From Bacillota bacterium (GTDB lineage: Bacteria; Bacillota; Clostridia; Christensenellales; CAG-138): a DNA stretch of 64,000 nucleotides. Location: assembly GCA_023459335.1 (NCBI GenBank), contig JAEWUO010000020.1, positions 133,301 to 197,300 of the forward strand, in the 5' to 3' direction. Both the position numbers and the translations under genes were made by a program. The stretch's first letter is position 1; the number at the start of each line of letters is the position of its first letter. Positions 31,897 through 40,673 of this stretch are shown here, piece by piece. Under the pieces are notes generated by a model. That model ran no database searches, was not told the DNA's origin, and saw only the letters and a program-made list of their open reading frames with translations.

Positions 31897-33621
31897 CTAT
31901 TCGTAATCTTCGTCCTGCAGCGCGTCGTAGCCTTCTTCGCCCGTACGCACTTTAATGACGTTCTCCACATTATAGATGAAGATCTTGCCGTCGCCGATAT
32001 TCCCGGTATACAACGCTTCCTTGATGGTTTTAACCATCGTATCGACGGGTATTTTCGTGATGACAATATCCACCTGCACTTTCGGCAAAAGTTTTGTCTC
32101 CACCGGTACGCCGCGGTACATCTGTGAATTGCCCTTCTGCATCCCGTAACCGAGCACGTTGGTGACCGTGATACCGGTGACGCCGATTCCGTCGAGCGCC
32201 TTCTGGAGACCGGCAAACTTTGTCTGGCTGGTTACGACGGTAACCTTCGTGAATTTTGCGCCGGGGTGCGTGCTGTCCTTGATGGGGATCGCGACGTGAT
32301 CCGGCACGGCAATGACAGGCTTGCTCATTGCGGATTCGCCGATGTCAAGAGCAGGAACGGTGATCATGAAATCGGCATAGCTGCTCGCAAGGCCGTGTTC
32401 TTTGATATCGAGGCCTTGAATCTCTTCCTCGGCGGAAACGCGCAAACCGTTGAACTTTTTGATCAGGAAGAAGATGCCGATCATCGTGACGGCTGTCCAT
32501 AATGCGATCGCTCCTGCGCCGAGCGCCTGAATGCCGAGCTGCGACCAGCCGCCGCCGTAGAAAAGGCCCTTCACCGTTGAGCTGGGAGCGGTGTCCGTCG
32601 CAAACAAGCCGACCGCGAGCGCGCCCCAGAGGCCGTTGACGCCGTGGACGGCGACCGCGCCGACCGGATCGTCGACATGCAGCTTGAGATCGATGAACTC
32701 AACGGCCAAGACGACCAGGATACCCGCAACCGCGCCGATGATGGACGCGCCGAGCGCATCGACGTTCGCGCAGGGGGCGGTGATGGCGACAAGGCCGGCG
32801 AGAGAACCGTTGAGCGACATGGATACGTCGGGCTTGCCGTTTTTAATCCAGGTAAAGAGCATGGTTACGACCGTTGCAACGCCGGGCGCTACCGTTGTGG
32901 TCAGGAAGATGGACCCCATCTGAGAAACGTTGACGGCGGCTGCGCCGTTGAAGCCGTACCAGCCGAACCAGAGGATAAATACGCCGAGCGCGCCGAGCGT
33001 GATGGAATGACCGGGAATCGCTCGTGACGTTTTCTTGCCCGTCTTCGCGTCTTTGACATATTTGCCGATACGCGGGCCGAGGATCGCGGCGCCGATGAAC
33101 GCCGTGATGCCGCCTACCATATGGATCGCGGAGGAACCGGCAAAATCGATGTAACCGATGTTCCAGAGCCAGCCCTGCGGGTTCCAGACCCAGCCGGCTT
33201 CCACAGGGTAAATTACAAGACTGATGATCGCGCTGTAGATACAGTACGCGGAGAACTTCGTGCGCTCCGCCATCGCGCCGGAGACGATCGTAGCCGCCGT
33301 GGCGCAGAACACGAGGTTGAATACGAAACTTGAAAAATTGAAGTTCGCGAAATCTTTAAAGATCTGAAAGTCCGGCAGACCGATCACGCCGAAGAGATAG
33401 TTTTCCGACATCATCAGGCTGAACCCCAACAACACGAAAACGACCGTACCGATACAAAAGTCCATGAGGTTTTTCATGATGATGTTGCCCGCGTTCTTAG
33501 CGCGCGTAAAGCCGGTCTCGACCATCGCGAATCCGCCCTGCATGAAGAACACGAGCGCGGCGCCGATTAAAAACCATACCGGAAATACGACGCCATTGAC
33601 TGTATCCAGAATTTCTGACAT
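31897..33621 (-). CDS. amt: Ammonium transporter fused to PII signal protein
   Basis: Residues 1 to about 400 are an Amt channel: MQGGFAMVETGFTRAKNAGNI, AGSSAIHMVGG, the pore histidine region AVHGVNGLWGALAVGLFA, and the C-terminal LRVSAEEEIQGLDIKEHG. A linker of about 60 residues leads to a PII (GlnB/GlnK) domain of about 110 residues with GYGMQKGNSQMYRG in the T-loop, LLPKVQVDIVI, and the ATP-binding loop TGNIGDGKIFI. The T-loop keeps the Arg that plugs Amt pores, but the tyrosine uridylylated in proteobacterial PII (EYVVD) is replaced (VPVETK). The fused PII probably gates its own channel according to 2-oxoglutarate and ATP/ADP. AGGGGG lies nine to ten bases before the ATG. Confidence 0.96.
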   Translation of the reverse strand: MSEILDTVNGVVFPVWFLIGAALVFFMQGGFAMVETGFTRAKNAGNIIMKNLMDFCIGTVVFVLLGFSLMMSENYLFGVIGLPDFQIFKDFANFNFSSFVFNLVFCATAATIVSGAMAERTKFSAYCIYSAIISLVIYPVEAGWVWNPQGWLWNIGYIDFAGSSAIHMVGGITAFIGAAILGPRIGKYVKDAKTGKKTSRAIPGHSITLGALGVFILWFGWYGFNGAAAVNVSQMGSIFLTTTVAPGVATVVTMLFTWIKNGKPDVSMSLNGSLAGLVAITAPCANVDALGASIIGAVAGILVVLAVEFIDLKLHVDDPVGAVAVHGVNGLWGALAVGLFATDTAPSSTVKGLFYGGGWSQLGIQALGAGAIALWTAVTMIGIFFLIKKFNGLRVSAEEEIQGLDIKEHGLASSYADFMITVPALDIGESAMSKPVIAVPDHVAIPIKDSTHPGAKFTKVTVVTSQTKFAGLQKALDGIGVTGITVTNVLGYGMQKGNSQMYRGVPVETKLLPKVQVDIVITKIPVDTMVKTIKEALYTGNIGDGKIFIYNVENVIKVRTGEEGYDALQDEDYE

Positions 33622-33646
33622 ACCGTTACCCCCTAAAATAAAAATA

Positions 33647-33694
33647 AGTCAAGGGGCGCCGTCCGAATAATACAGACAGCGCCCTTGCTTGACT
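33647..33694 (-). promoter_or_regulatory. Terminator-like leader hairpin before amt-PII
   Basis: On the minus strand a long two-part stem (AGTCAAG, AGGGCGC and GTC pairing with GAC, GCGCCC and TTGACT) spans 48 bases around an 11-base loop. It is followed at once by a T-rich run (TATTTTTATTTT) and then by the AGGGGG ribosome site. The shape is that of an intrinsic terminator placed inside a leader, so attenuation of amt is likely. No alternative anti-terminator stem was identified. Confidence 0.75.
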
Positions 33695-33970
33695 TTCAAA
33701 CAATATATCGGATTGCACGAAGGAAAACAAGCCCAAATCTTGAATTTTAGTAAAATTATATATAATAACTGTTATTGCAGGCTGTATTAATAGAAATTAT
33801 AATATTATTAACAATAAATACGGAATTAAATTGTGAGATGAAATAAAAGAATATATCAAATTTTGAATTGCGATAACAATTCTTATTTTAAACGCTACGT
33901 TTTTAAACAGTTAAGTTTTCTTTCGATTGTGAAAAAAAGATGAAGTCGAAACAAACACGATTTTCTATAG
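33695..33970. other. A+T-rich intergenic region, amt/PadR divergence
   Basis: No gene is visible. The stretch is strongly A+T-rich and contains a palindrome AATAAC-T-GTTATT (33764-33776) and several TATAAT-like boxes on the minus strand. The amt promoter must lie here, but no -35/-10 pair with proper spacing stands out. A sigma-54 type GG-N10-GC site was sought and not found. Confidence 0.5.
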
Positions 33971-33998
33971 TTGACAAAATGTAACTACTGTATATAAT
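33971..33998 (+). promoter_or_regulatory. Promoter of padR-HAAS
   Basis: Consensus TTGACA (33971-33976) and TATAAT (33993-33998) with a 16-base spacer, start near 34005. ATGTAACTACT and AATAGTAAAC flank the -10 box as an imperfect inverted repeat, a likely site for PadR self-repression. Confidence 0.85.
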
Positions 33999-34044
33999 AT
34001 AATAGTAAACGATGAATGCTATTGTGGTTTATTACGGAGGGGCA

Positions 34045-34362
34045 ATGAATATTCAATATAAAAAAGGCGTGCTCGACCTGTGCGTGCTCTCGCTTCTGTT
34101 CAAGCGGGACTGCTATGGTTATGAAATCTCCGAAAACCTTTCAAGCAGGATCGAGATTGCCGACGGAACCGTATATCCGATTTTAAGGAAATTGAAAAGC
34201 GACGGGCTTCTGACGACTTACTTATCGGAAGAGAGCGGGGGTCCGCCGAGAAAGTATTATCGGCTGACGGAACTCGGCAGAAAGACGTATCTGGCCGATC
34301 TGAAGGATTATCAGGCGTTTTCAAAAACGATAAAATCGATATTGGAGGGCGAATCGATATGA
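34045..34362 (+). CDS. PadR-family transcription regulator
   Basis: A 105-residue winged-helix protein beginning MNIQYKKGVLDLCVLSLL, then CYGYEISENL, the recognition region DGTVYPILRKLKSDGLLTTY, and the wing SGGPPRKYYRLTELGRK. These are the standard PadR signatures. GGAGGGG sits before the ATG at 34045; an upstream ATG eleven codons earlier lacks a site. The stop overlaps the next gene's ATG. PadR proteins of this kind repress their own operon and are usually paired with a HAAS-domain membrane protein, as here. Confidence 0.93.
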   Translation: MNIQYKKGVLDLCVLSLLFKRDCYGYEISENLSSRIEIADGTVYPILRKLKSDGLLTTYLSEESGGPPRKYYRLTELGRKTYLADLKDYQAFSKTIKSILEGESI

Positions 34363-35084
34363 ACAAGCAAGAATATCTGAATGAATTATCCGCGCAGCTC
34401 AAAAAGAACGGAGTGGCGGACGTAGAGGAAATCATTTCGGAATACGAACAGCATTTTCTTTTTAAACTTGCGGACGGGTTTACAGAAGAGCAGATCGCGA
34501 CGAAATTGGATTCCGCGGAGCACATCGCCGCGCAATTCGCATCCGTTCGCGGGGAAGCGAAACGCTCCGGCGGAAAGAAAGCGCTTATAGTACTTTGGCT
34601 TACGCTGATCGGCATTTTCGAGGTGGCGCTCTACGCGGCGTTCCTTTGGTTTATCGTCGCGCTGTTCTGCGCTTCGCTGGTACCCCTGGCGCTGGGCGCG
34701 GAACTGATCGCGGGTATGAATCTCATGAACATCCTGCCGCCAATGCCTTATGGCGCGGCAGTGATATTCGGCGTTATGCTGCTCTCTCTCTGCGTGTTGC
34801 TCATCGTCGCGGCACTGTATTGCTTCGCATACCTTCGCCAGATGGTACGCGCGAGCCTGCGCTGGCGCAAGAACCTGCTTGGTGACGAAGCGCTTCCGCC
34901 GCTTCCTGTCAACCCGCAAATTTCACCAAAAGCAAAACGCATGATACGCGGTGTCTTCCTCTGGGCGCTTTTGATATTCGGCACGACGTTCGTTGCGGGC
35001 TTCGCGGTTCTCGCGATCTACACAAACGCGTGGGGATTCTGGCACGCGCTGGGTTGGTTCGGCTACCCGGCCGCGATACATTGA
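34359..35084 (+). CDS. HAAS/DUF1700 domain membrane protein
   Basis: A 241-residue protein. The N-terminal 70 residues form the helical HAAS domain (MNKQEYLNELSAQLKKNGV, DVEEIISEYEQHF, GFTEEQIATKLDSAEHIAAQF). Four hydrophobic helices follow at about 75-105, 115-130, 135-155 and 195-225. The domain always travels with PadR regulators and is thought to help sense envelope state, but no function is established. The ATG overlaps the padR stop (ATGA). The SDR gene downstream starts 27 bases later and may be co-transcribed. Confidence 0.88.
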   Translation: MNKQEYLNELSAQLKKNGVADVEEIISEYEQHFLFKLADGFTEEQIATKLDSAEHIAAQFASVRGEAKRSGGKKALIVLWLTLIGIFEVALYAAFLWFIVALFCASLVPLALGAELIAGMNLMNILPPMPYGAAVIFGVMLLSLCVLLIVAALYCFAYLRQMVRASLRWRKNLLGDEALPPLPVNPQISPKAKRMIRGVFLWALLIFGTTFVAGFAVLAIYTNAWGFWHALGWFGYPAAIH

Positions 35085-35111
35085 CCATCTGAGAGAAAGA
35101 AAGGCAAAATC

Positions 35112-35972
35112 ATGAAAACGGCAGTCATCACAGGCGCGAGTTCCGGCATCGGACTCGCCGCCGCAGCGGAGCTCGCTCAAAAAGGTTATTCCATCATCGG
35201 CGTTGGACGAGATCAAATACGATGCGCTTACGCGGCAGAAGAGATACAACATCGTGCGCCGGAGTCGAAAATTACGTTCTTTTGCGCAGATCTGCTCCAG
35301 CAGCGCGAGGTTGTACGCGTCGCGCGGGAGATTTCAGAACTGCTCGCTCTTCAAAACGGAGGCAGGCTGGATGCGCTGATCAACAACGCAGGATGCGTAC
35401 GCAGCTGGTACACAACCACGGAGGAAGGATATGAGCAGCAGTTCGCGCTGAACCACCTTGCGGGATTTCTTCTGACGTATCAACTGCTCCCGCAGCTCAA
35501 ACGCGCGGGAGGCCGGGTGCTCATGACGGGCAGCGAGTCGCATAAAAACACACGAATGCGCTGGCGGGACGTTATGCACACGAACGGGTACAACACATTG
35601 GCTGCCTATAAGCAGACCAAGCTGAGTAACATCCTGTTTGCGAAAGGATTGAACGACCGCTATCGAGACGAAGGGATTCGTGCGTATGCGGTTGATCCGG
35701 GGCTGGTTTGCACCGACATCGGCAATAAAAGCACGGGCGGTCTGGTCAGCTGGATTTGGAGCCTGCGAAAAAGGCATGGCGCTCAGCCGGACGTTCCGGC
35801 AAAAACATACGCATATCTTTGCGAAACGGATCCCATGCCGGAGGAACTCTATTACTATCGCTGCAAACCGAACCGGTACAGCCGGCAAGTGACGCGCGGG
35901 AACGCGGATCGGCTGTTCGCGCTCAGCGAACGGCTCTGCGGCATCGAATATCCGAAGAATATCGATACGTGA
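35112..35972 (+). CDS. Short-chain dehydrogenase/reductase
   Basis: A 286-residue SDR with the nucleotide-binding TGASSGIG at residues 7-14, LINNAG near 92, the serine-containing MTGSESHKN and the catalytic Y-x3-K in AYKQTKLSN near 168, then VDPGLVCTDIG. It resembles retinol dehydrogenase-like SDRs. Substrate is unknown. A GAAAGAAAGG purine run precedes the ATG. It is followed 14 bases later by a second SDR. Confidence 0.88.
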   Translation: MKTAVITGASSGIGLAAAAELAQKGYSIIGVGRDQIRCAYAAEEIQHRAPESKITFFCADLLQQREVVRVAREISELLALQNGGRLDALINNAGCVRSWYTTTEEGYEQQFALNHLAGFLLTYQLLPQLKRAGGRVLMTGSESHKNTRMRWRDVMHTNGYNTLAAYKQTKLSNILFAKGLNDRYRDEGIRAYAVDPGLVCTDIGNKSTGGLVSWIWSLRKRHGAQPDVPAKTYAYLCETDPMPEELYYYRCKPNRYSRQVTRGNADRLFALSERLCGIEYPKNIDT

Positions 35973-35986
35973 AAAAGGAGAATATC

Positions 35987-36811
35987 ATGAATGTAATGAT
36001 CACAGGCGCGAGCGGCGGACTGGGCCGCGCGCTTGCCAATGAATGCGGGAAACGGGGTTATCGCCTGTTTCTGACCGATATCAACGAAGGCGGCCTGAAG
36101 GCGATCCAGCTGGGACTGGAGCGTCAGTTCGGGGTAACCGTTTCAACCGCGGCATGCGACCTGACGAGCGACGAAAGCGTGGATGGGCTGATGAAAAAAA
36201 TCGATCGGTACGGGATTCGATTCGACAAGCTGCTCAACGTCGCGGGCGTCGATTACGAGGGCGGATTTCTGGAGCGCTCGCGTCAGGATATCGTGCGCAT
36301 CATATCGCTCAACACCGAAGCGACGCTGCGGATTACGCACGCAATTCTAAACCGGCGCAGAGAGGGCAATCCTTTTTATCTGCTCTTCACCTCCAGCCTT
36401 GCGAGCATGTACCCTATGCCGCTGAAGGCGACCTATGCCGCGTCGAAACGTTTTTTGCTCGATCTTGCCGTCGCGCTGCGCGAGGAACTGCGCTCCCAGC
36501 ACGTCAACGTGCTCGCCCTCTGTCCAGGCGGGCTCGCGACCACGCGCGAAGCCATGCGCGGTATCGCGGCGCAAGGGGTGATGGGGGATGCGACGACGAA
36601 CCCGCTGGAGATTCTCTGCGGGAAAACGATCGACCGACTGATGAAACGCGGCGGCGTATACGTTCCCGGCGCGATGAACCGCACGCTTTCGTTTTTTGGG
36701 AAACTACTGCCGAGACGCTGGATTGCCGCCGTGATTTACCACAGATGGAGCAAGGCGCAGCAACAGTGGAAACCGGTGGAGTTTTCTTCGGAACGGTCCA
36801 CACCGGCTTAA
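35987..36811 (+). CDS. Short-chain dehydrogenase/reductase
   Basis: A 274-residue SDR beginning MNVMITGASGGLGRAL, with CDLTSDESV, LLNVAG in place of NNAG, the catalytic YAASK near residue 150 and ALCPGGLATT. AAAAGGAG lies seven bases before the ATG at 35987; the frame is open further upstream inside the previous gene, but that part is not family-like. The C-terminal 40 residues are basic and hydrophobic, as in membrane-associated SDRs (YqjQ/DltE-like). Substrate is unknown. Confidence 0.87.
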   Translation: MNVMITGASGGLGRALANECGKRGYRLFLTDINEGGLKAIQLGLERQFGVTVSTAACDLTSDESVDGLMKKIDRYGIRFDKLLNVAGVDYEGGFLERSRQDIVRIISLNTEATLRITHAILNRRREGNPFYLLFTSSLASMYPMPLKATYAASKRFLLDLAVALREELRSQHVNVLALCPGGLATTREAMRGIAAQGVMGDATTNPLEILCGKTIDRLMKRGGVYVPGAMNRTLSFFGKLLPRRWIAAVIYHRWSKAQQQWKPVEFSSERSTPA

Positions 36812-36850
36812 GTTCGCGAACAGCTGAAAAAAAGAATATCGTTCCGACGA

Positions 36851-36879
36851 TTGCTTTCTGTGACGGCGTCGTTTAAAAT
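36851..36879 (+). promoter_or_regulatory. Promoter of the DUF89 gene, apparently leaderless
   Basis: TTGCTT (36851-36856) and TAAAAT (36874-36879) with a 17-base spacer. The transcript start falls at 36886-36887, at the ATG. No ribosome site is evident. Confidence 0.6.
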
Positions 36880-36886
36880 ACTGGAT

Positions 36887-37753
36887 ATGAAATTGCAACC
36901 CGAATGCGTGGCCTGTATCATAGCGCAGGTAAAAACCGTCACTCAGATGCTGCATCTACCGCAGATGAAAGCGGAAGCGGCGATTCAGGAAACATACGAT
37001 TTTCTGAAAACGGCGAATTACGAAGGCTGTACGCCCGAGTCCATGGGCGACCTCTGGCAAATTCTGCTTTGCAGCATTGGAGAGAGCGACCCTTATGCGG
37101 CGATCAAATCCCTCTGCAATCAGGAAGCGGAGAGACTTGTGCCTTCCACAAGCGAGAAAATTGCCCACGCAAACGATCCTTTCGGCATCGCGCTGAAATA
37201 CGCCGTAGCTGGGAACCTGATCGATTACGGCCTGGAGCACCCGGTATCCATCGAAGAGCAAAACGCGTTGATCGATGCGATCGCGTCAACGGATTTTTCC
37301 ATCGACGACAGCGTAAAACTGCGCGATGCGTTGCATGGAGCAAAATCATTGCTCTATCTGGGGGATAACGCGGGTGAAATCGTATTCGACCGCCTGCTGA
37401 TCGAACAGATCAACGAACAGTACCCGCAGATTTCGGTGACATTCGTTGTAAAAGGTTCCGCCGTGCTGAACGACGCGACAATGCGGGACGCGCTGGAAGC
37501 CGGCCTGGACAAGGTCTCGCGGGTGATCGACAACGGAGACTATTCGCCGGGGACGGTGCTTCTCCGCTCAAGCGAGGCGTTTCGACACGAGTTTGCTGCA
37601 TCGGATGTGGTGCTCAGCAAAGGACAGGGGAATTTTGAAAGCCTGAATGAAGAAAATAAGGAAAATCTCTTCTTCCTGTTTACGGCGAAGTGCGATACCA
37701 TCTGCGCCGCAGCGGGCGTGCCTAAACTTTCGATTGTATGCATGAAGAATTAA
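36887..37753 (+). CDS. DUF89/ARMT1-like metal-dependent phosphatase
   Basis: A 288-residue protein opening MKLQPECVACIIAQ, the short cysteine-containing start of bacterial DUF89 proteins. It has HANDPFGIALKYAVAGNLIDYG near residue 100, LLYLGDNAGEIVFDRLL near 150 with the catalytic D/N/E cluster, VVKGSAVLNDATM and VLSKGQGNFE near 240. The family includes damage-control phosphatases acting on phosphorylated metabolites such as fructose-1-phosphate and phosphopantetheine. The precise substrate is not visible. It is followed by a strong terminator and forms a single-gene unit. Confidence 0.9.
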   Translation: MKLQPECVACIIAQVKTVTQMLHLPQMKAEAAIQETYDFLKTANYEGCTPESMGDLWQILLCSIGESDPYAAIKSLCNQEAERLVPSTSEKIAHANDPFGIALKYAVAGNLIDYGLEHPVSIEEQNALIDAIASTDFSIDDSVKLRDALHGAKSLLYLGDNAGEIVFDRLLIEQINEQYPQISVTFVVKGSAVLNDATMRDALEAGLDKVSRVIDNGDYSPGTVLLRSSEAFRHEFAASDVVLSKGQGNFESLNEENKENLFFLFTAKCDTICAAAGVPKLSIVCMKN

Positions 37754-37783
37754 TCGAATTTAAATACATAAAATAGTACTCGT

Positions 37784-37817
37784 TTCAGCGCCGTGATCTC
37801 AACGGCGCTGAATTTTT
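37784..37817 (+). terminator. Intrinsic terminator of the DUF89 gene
   Basis: A perfect 11-bp stem (37784-37794 with 37802-37812), seven-base loop, then TTTTT. Confidence 0.93.
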
Positions 37818-37863
37818 AACGAGAAAGATATGAATATTTTAAATGATAGGATAAGAAATCTTC

Positions 37864-37891
37864 TTGACAGACAAATCGTATATGTTATAAA
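37864..37891 (+). promoter_or_regulatory. Promoter of the 2-oxo acid dehydrogenase operon
   Basis: TTGACA (37864-37869) and TATAAA (37886-37891) with a 16-base spacer, transcript start near 37898, leader about 45 bases. Confidence 0.8.
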
Positions 37892-37942
37892 ATAACATTA
37901 ATAAGAAAACAAATAACAGATTACTCTAAAAGGAGGTATTAT

Positions 37943-39247
37943 ATGGCAACGCCGGTCATTATGCCGCGCCAGGGTCAGTCGGTCGAGAGCTGTATCATCA
38001 CCGAGTGGAAGAAAAAGGTCGGAGACGAAGTTCATGCCGGCGACGTGCTCTTTTCCTATGAAACGGACAAATCAACCTTTGAGGAACAGGCGAAAATAGA
38101 CGGAACGCTTCTCGCCGTATTTTATAACGCGGAAGACGACGTTCCCGTGTTATTAAACGTCGCGGTGATCGGAAGCCCCGGAGAATCGTTTGCGGAGTTT
38201 GCGCCGGAGGGAACCGACGGCAAAGCGAAATCAGTGGAAGCCGCGCCGAAAGACACACTTACCGAACAACCACCCGCGGCGGCAAATGCGACCGCTGCGC
38301 GCGCGGAGGGTGTTTCACCCCGCGCGAAAAACGCGGCGGAACAGTTTGGCGTCGATCCGGCGCAGGCGTCGCCGACCGGACCGCACGGCCGCGTCATCGA
38401 ACGGGATATAGAAACTCTGGTAAAAGAACAGCGCGTAGGCAGCGGCATTGGCGGACGATTGACACCGGCGGACAGCTCTGTTGTTTCGCCTTCGATTTCA
38501 CAGCGAGAAGAAAAGCCCACCGAATCCTCGTCGGCTATTTCTTCCGGCGCACAGGACTACGACGAAATCAGGATGCCGAATATCCGCCGCGTGATCGCAA
38601 AGACCATGCACGACAGCCTCGCCGAAATGGCGCAGCTGACGCATCAGACGTCGTTTGACGCTACGAGGATGCTCGCGTTCCGCGAGAGCCTGAAAAACGC
38701 GCCGGACGGCAACGACTTCCCGAAAATTACGATCAACGATATCATCCTGTTTGCGGTTTCGCGCGTGCTGACCAAGCACGAGGCTCTTAACGCGCATCTT
38801 GTCGGCGATAAAATGCGTTACTTCAAGCACATCAACCTTGGTATCGCGGTGGACACGCCGCGCGGACTGATGGTACCGACGCTGTTCGAATCGGAAACAA
38901 AGTCAATAACGCAGATTTCCATCGAATCCAAGGCACTGTCGAAGTCCGCGATCGACGGAACGATCGGCCCCGATCTGCTTCAGGGCGGTACGTTTACGAT
39001 CAGCAATCTCGGCGCGCTCGGCATCGAGAGCTTTACGCCCGTTATCAACCCGCCGCAGGTTGCGCTGCTCGGCGTTTGCTGTATTACGGAGCGAATCCGT
39101 ACGGTATACGGACAAATCACCGCGTATCCCGCGATGGGGCTTTCGCTGACCTACGATCACCGCGCGGTGGACGGCGCACCCGCAAGCCGCTTTTTAAAAG
39201 ATTTGGTGAATGCGCTGGAGAACTTCGAACTGCTTTTAATCGGATGA
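37943..39247 (+). CDS. 2-Oxo acid dehydrogenase E2 (dihydrolipoamide acyltransferase)
   Basis: The 434-residue core protein of a 2-oxo acid dehydrogenase complex. There is one N-terminal lipoyl domain with the lipoylated lysine in YETDKSTFE near residue 42. A linker leads to a peripheral-subunit-binding domain (VSPRAKNAAEQFGVDPAQAS, about 115-150), then an Ala/Ser-rich linker and the catalytic domain ending DHRAVDGAPASRFLKDL, with the active-site His and Asp. AAAGGAGGT precedes the ATG. It is the first gene of E2-E3-E1. Whether the acyl group is acetyl or branched-chain is not decided by sequence. Confidence 0.93.
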   Translation: MATPVIMPRQGQSVESCIITEWKKKVGDEVHAGDVLFSYETDKSTFEEQAKIDGTLLAVFYNAEDDVPVLLNVAVIGSPGESFAEFAPEGTDGKAKSVEAAPKDTLTEQPPAAANATAARAEGVSPRAKNAAEQFGVDPAQASPTGPHGRVIERDIETLVKEQRVGSGIGGRLTPADSSVVSPSISQREEKPTESSSAISSGAQDYDEIRMPNIRRVIAKTMHDSLAEMAQLTHQTSFDATRMLAFRESLKNAPDGNDFPKITINDIILFAVSRVLTKHEALNAHLVGDKMRYFKHINLGIAVDTPRGLMVPTLFESETKSITQISIESKALSKSAIDGTIGPDLLQGGTFTISNLGALGIESFTPVINPPQVALLGVCCITERIRTVYGQITAYPAMGLSLTYDHRAVDGAPASRFLKDLVNALENFELLLIG

Positions 39248-39260
39248 GGAGGATAGGACT

Positions 39261-40625
39261 ATGACGTTTGACTTAATCGTACTCGGCGGCGGGCCCGCAG
39301 GTTATCTGGCAAGCGAGCGCGCGGGGCACGCGGGGCTTAGCGTACTCTGTATCGAAGATCGCAACGTCGGCGGGGTCTGCCTCAACGAAGGCTGCATCCC
39401 GACAAAGACGCTTCTCTATTCCGCGAAAATTTTCGACGGCGCGGCGCACGGAGAGCGGTACGGCGTGACCGCCGAAGGGCTGAAGATCGACCACGCGAAG
39501 GTCGTCGCACGAAAGGACAAGGTAGTAAAAACGCTGGTCGCCGGCGTTACTTCCGCACTCAAGGCAAACCACGTGACGCTTGTCTCAGCGCACGGCGAGA
39601 TCAAAGGAAAAACCGAGGAAGGGTATATGGTGGATGCGGCGGGGGAAACCTACATCGGGAAACGCCTGCTGATTGCGACGGGTTCATCGCCCGCGGTTCC
39701 GCCTATTCCGGGACTAAAGGAAGGCCTCGCGTCCGGTTTCGTCTGTACAAACCGCGAAATCCTCGCGCTTACGGAAAAGCCGGAGCGGCTTGTCGTCATC
39801 GGCGGCGGCGTTATCGGCCTTGAACTCGCGAGTTATTTCACATCGATCGGATCGAAGGTGACAGTGATCGAGATGCTCGACCATATCGCGGGGGAAAACG
39901 ACGCGGAACTCGTTTCTATCTTGAAAAAAGGCTTCGAAAAACGCGGCGTGACGTTCCATCTCTCCGCGAAGGTCACCGAAGTTACGTCAAACGCTATTAA
40001 GTATGAGAAAGACGGCGCGACGCAGGAAGCAGTCTGCGATAAGGTGCTTCTTTCCATCGGCCGCAGGGCAAATACCGCCGGCATCGGGCTGGAGAGCATC
40101 CATGTGCTCACGGAACGCGGAGCGATCGTGACGGACGCGCACATGAAGACGAACCAGCCGGAGGTCTACGCGGCGGGCGATGTCAACGGCAAATCCATGC
40201 TTGCACATACAGCGTACCGCGAGGCGGAGGTCGCCATCAATTGCATGCTCGGGAAAAAAGACGAAATGCGCTATGAAGCGATCCCCGGCGTGCTCTATAC
40301 AAACCCCGAATTATCGTCGGTCGGAGAAACGGAAGCGAGCGCGAAGTCGAAGGGGCTTGACTGCTCCTGCGTGAAAATCCCGATGCGTTTCTCAGGACGT
40401 TATCTTGCGGAGAACGAAGGCGGCGACGGCGTGATGAAGCTCGTGGTCAACAACAAAAACCGCCGCGTGCTCGGCGCGCAGGCGCTTTGTAATTATTCCA
40501 GCGAGTTTATCGTTGAGGCAGGCACGTTCATCGAACTCGGCCTGACGATTGACGAGATCAAAGAAATCGTTTTCCCGCACCCGACGGTGAGCGAAATCAT
40601 CCGCGAAGCGGTTTTCCAGTACTAG
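39261..40625 (+). CDS. lpdA: Dihydrolipoyl dehydrogenase (E3)
   Basis: A 454-residue FAD disulfide oxidoreductase that reoxidises the dihydrolipoyl groups of E2 with NAD. It begins FDLIVLGGGPAGYLASERA (FAD loop), has the redox pair GGVCLNEGCIPTKTLLYSA near residue 38, the NAD loop VVIGGGVIGLELASYF near 180, YAAGDVNG near 308 and the C-terminal active-site motif HPTVSEIIREAV. It has no lipoyl domain of its own. The ATG lies 13 bases after the E2 stop with GGAGGA upstream. Confidence 0.96.
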   Translation: MTFDLIVLGGGPAGYLASERAGHAGLSVLCIEDRNVGGVCLNEGCIPTKTLLYSAKIFDGAAHGERYGVTAEGLKIDHAKVVARKDKVVKTLVAGVTSALKANHVTLVSAHGEIKGKTEEGYMVDAAGETYIGKRLLIATGSSPAVPPIPGLKEGLASGFVCTNREILALTEKPERLVVIGGGVIGLELASYFTSIGSKVTVIEMLDHIAGENDAELVSILKKGFEKRGVTFHLSAKVTEVTSNAIKYEKDGATQEAVCDKVLLSIGRRANTAGIGLESIHVLTERGAIVTDAHMKTNQPEVYAAGDVNGKSMLAHTAYREAEVAINCMLGKKDEMRYEAIPGVLYTNPELSSVGETEASAKSKGLDCSCVKIPMRFSGRYLAENEGGDGVMKLVVNNKNRRVLGAQALCNYSSEFIVEAGTFIELGLTIDEIKEIVFPHPTVSEIIREAVFQY

Positions 40626-40673
40626 ACAGCATAAATCAGAGCAAACTGTGTGTAAAAAATAAGGAGAAATGAA

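Noticed and set aside
33695..33830. Sigma-54 promoter for amt
   Set aside because: No GG-N10-GC pair with TGGCAC/TTGCA context was found on the minus strand.
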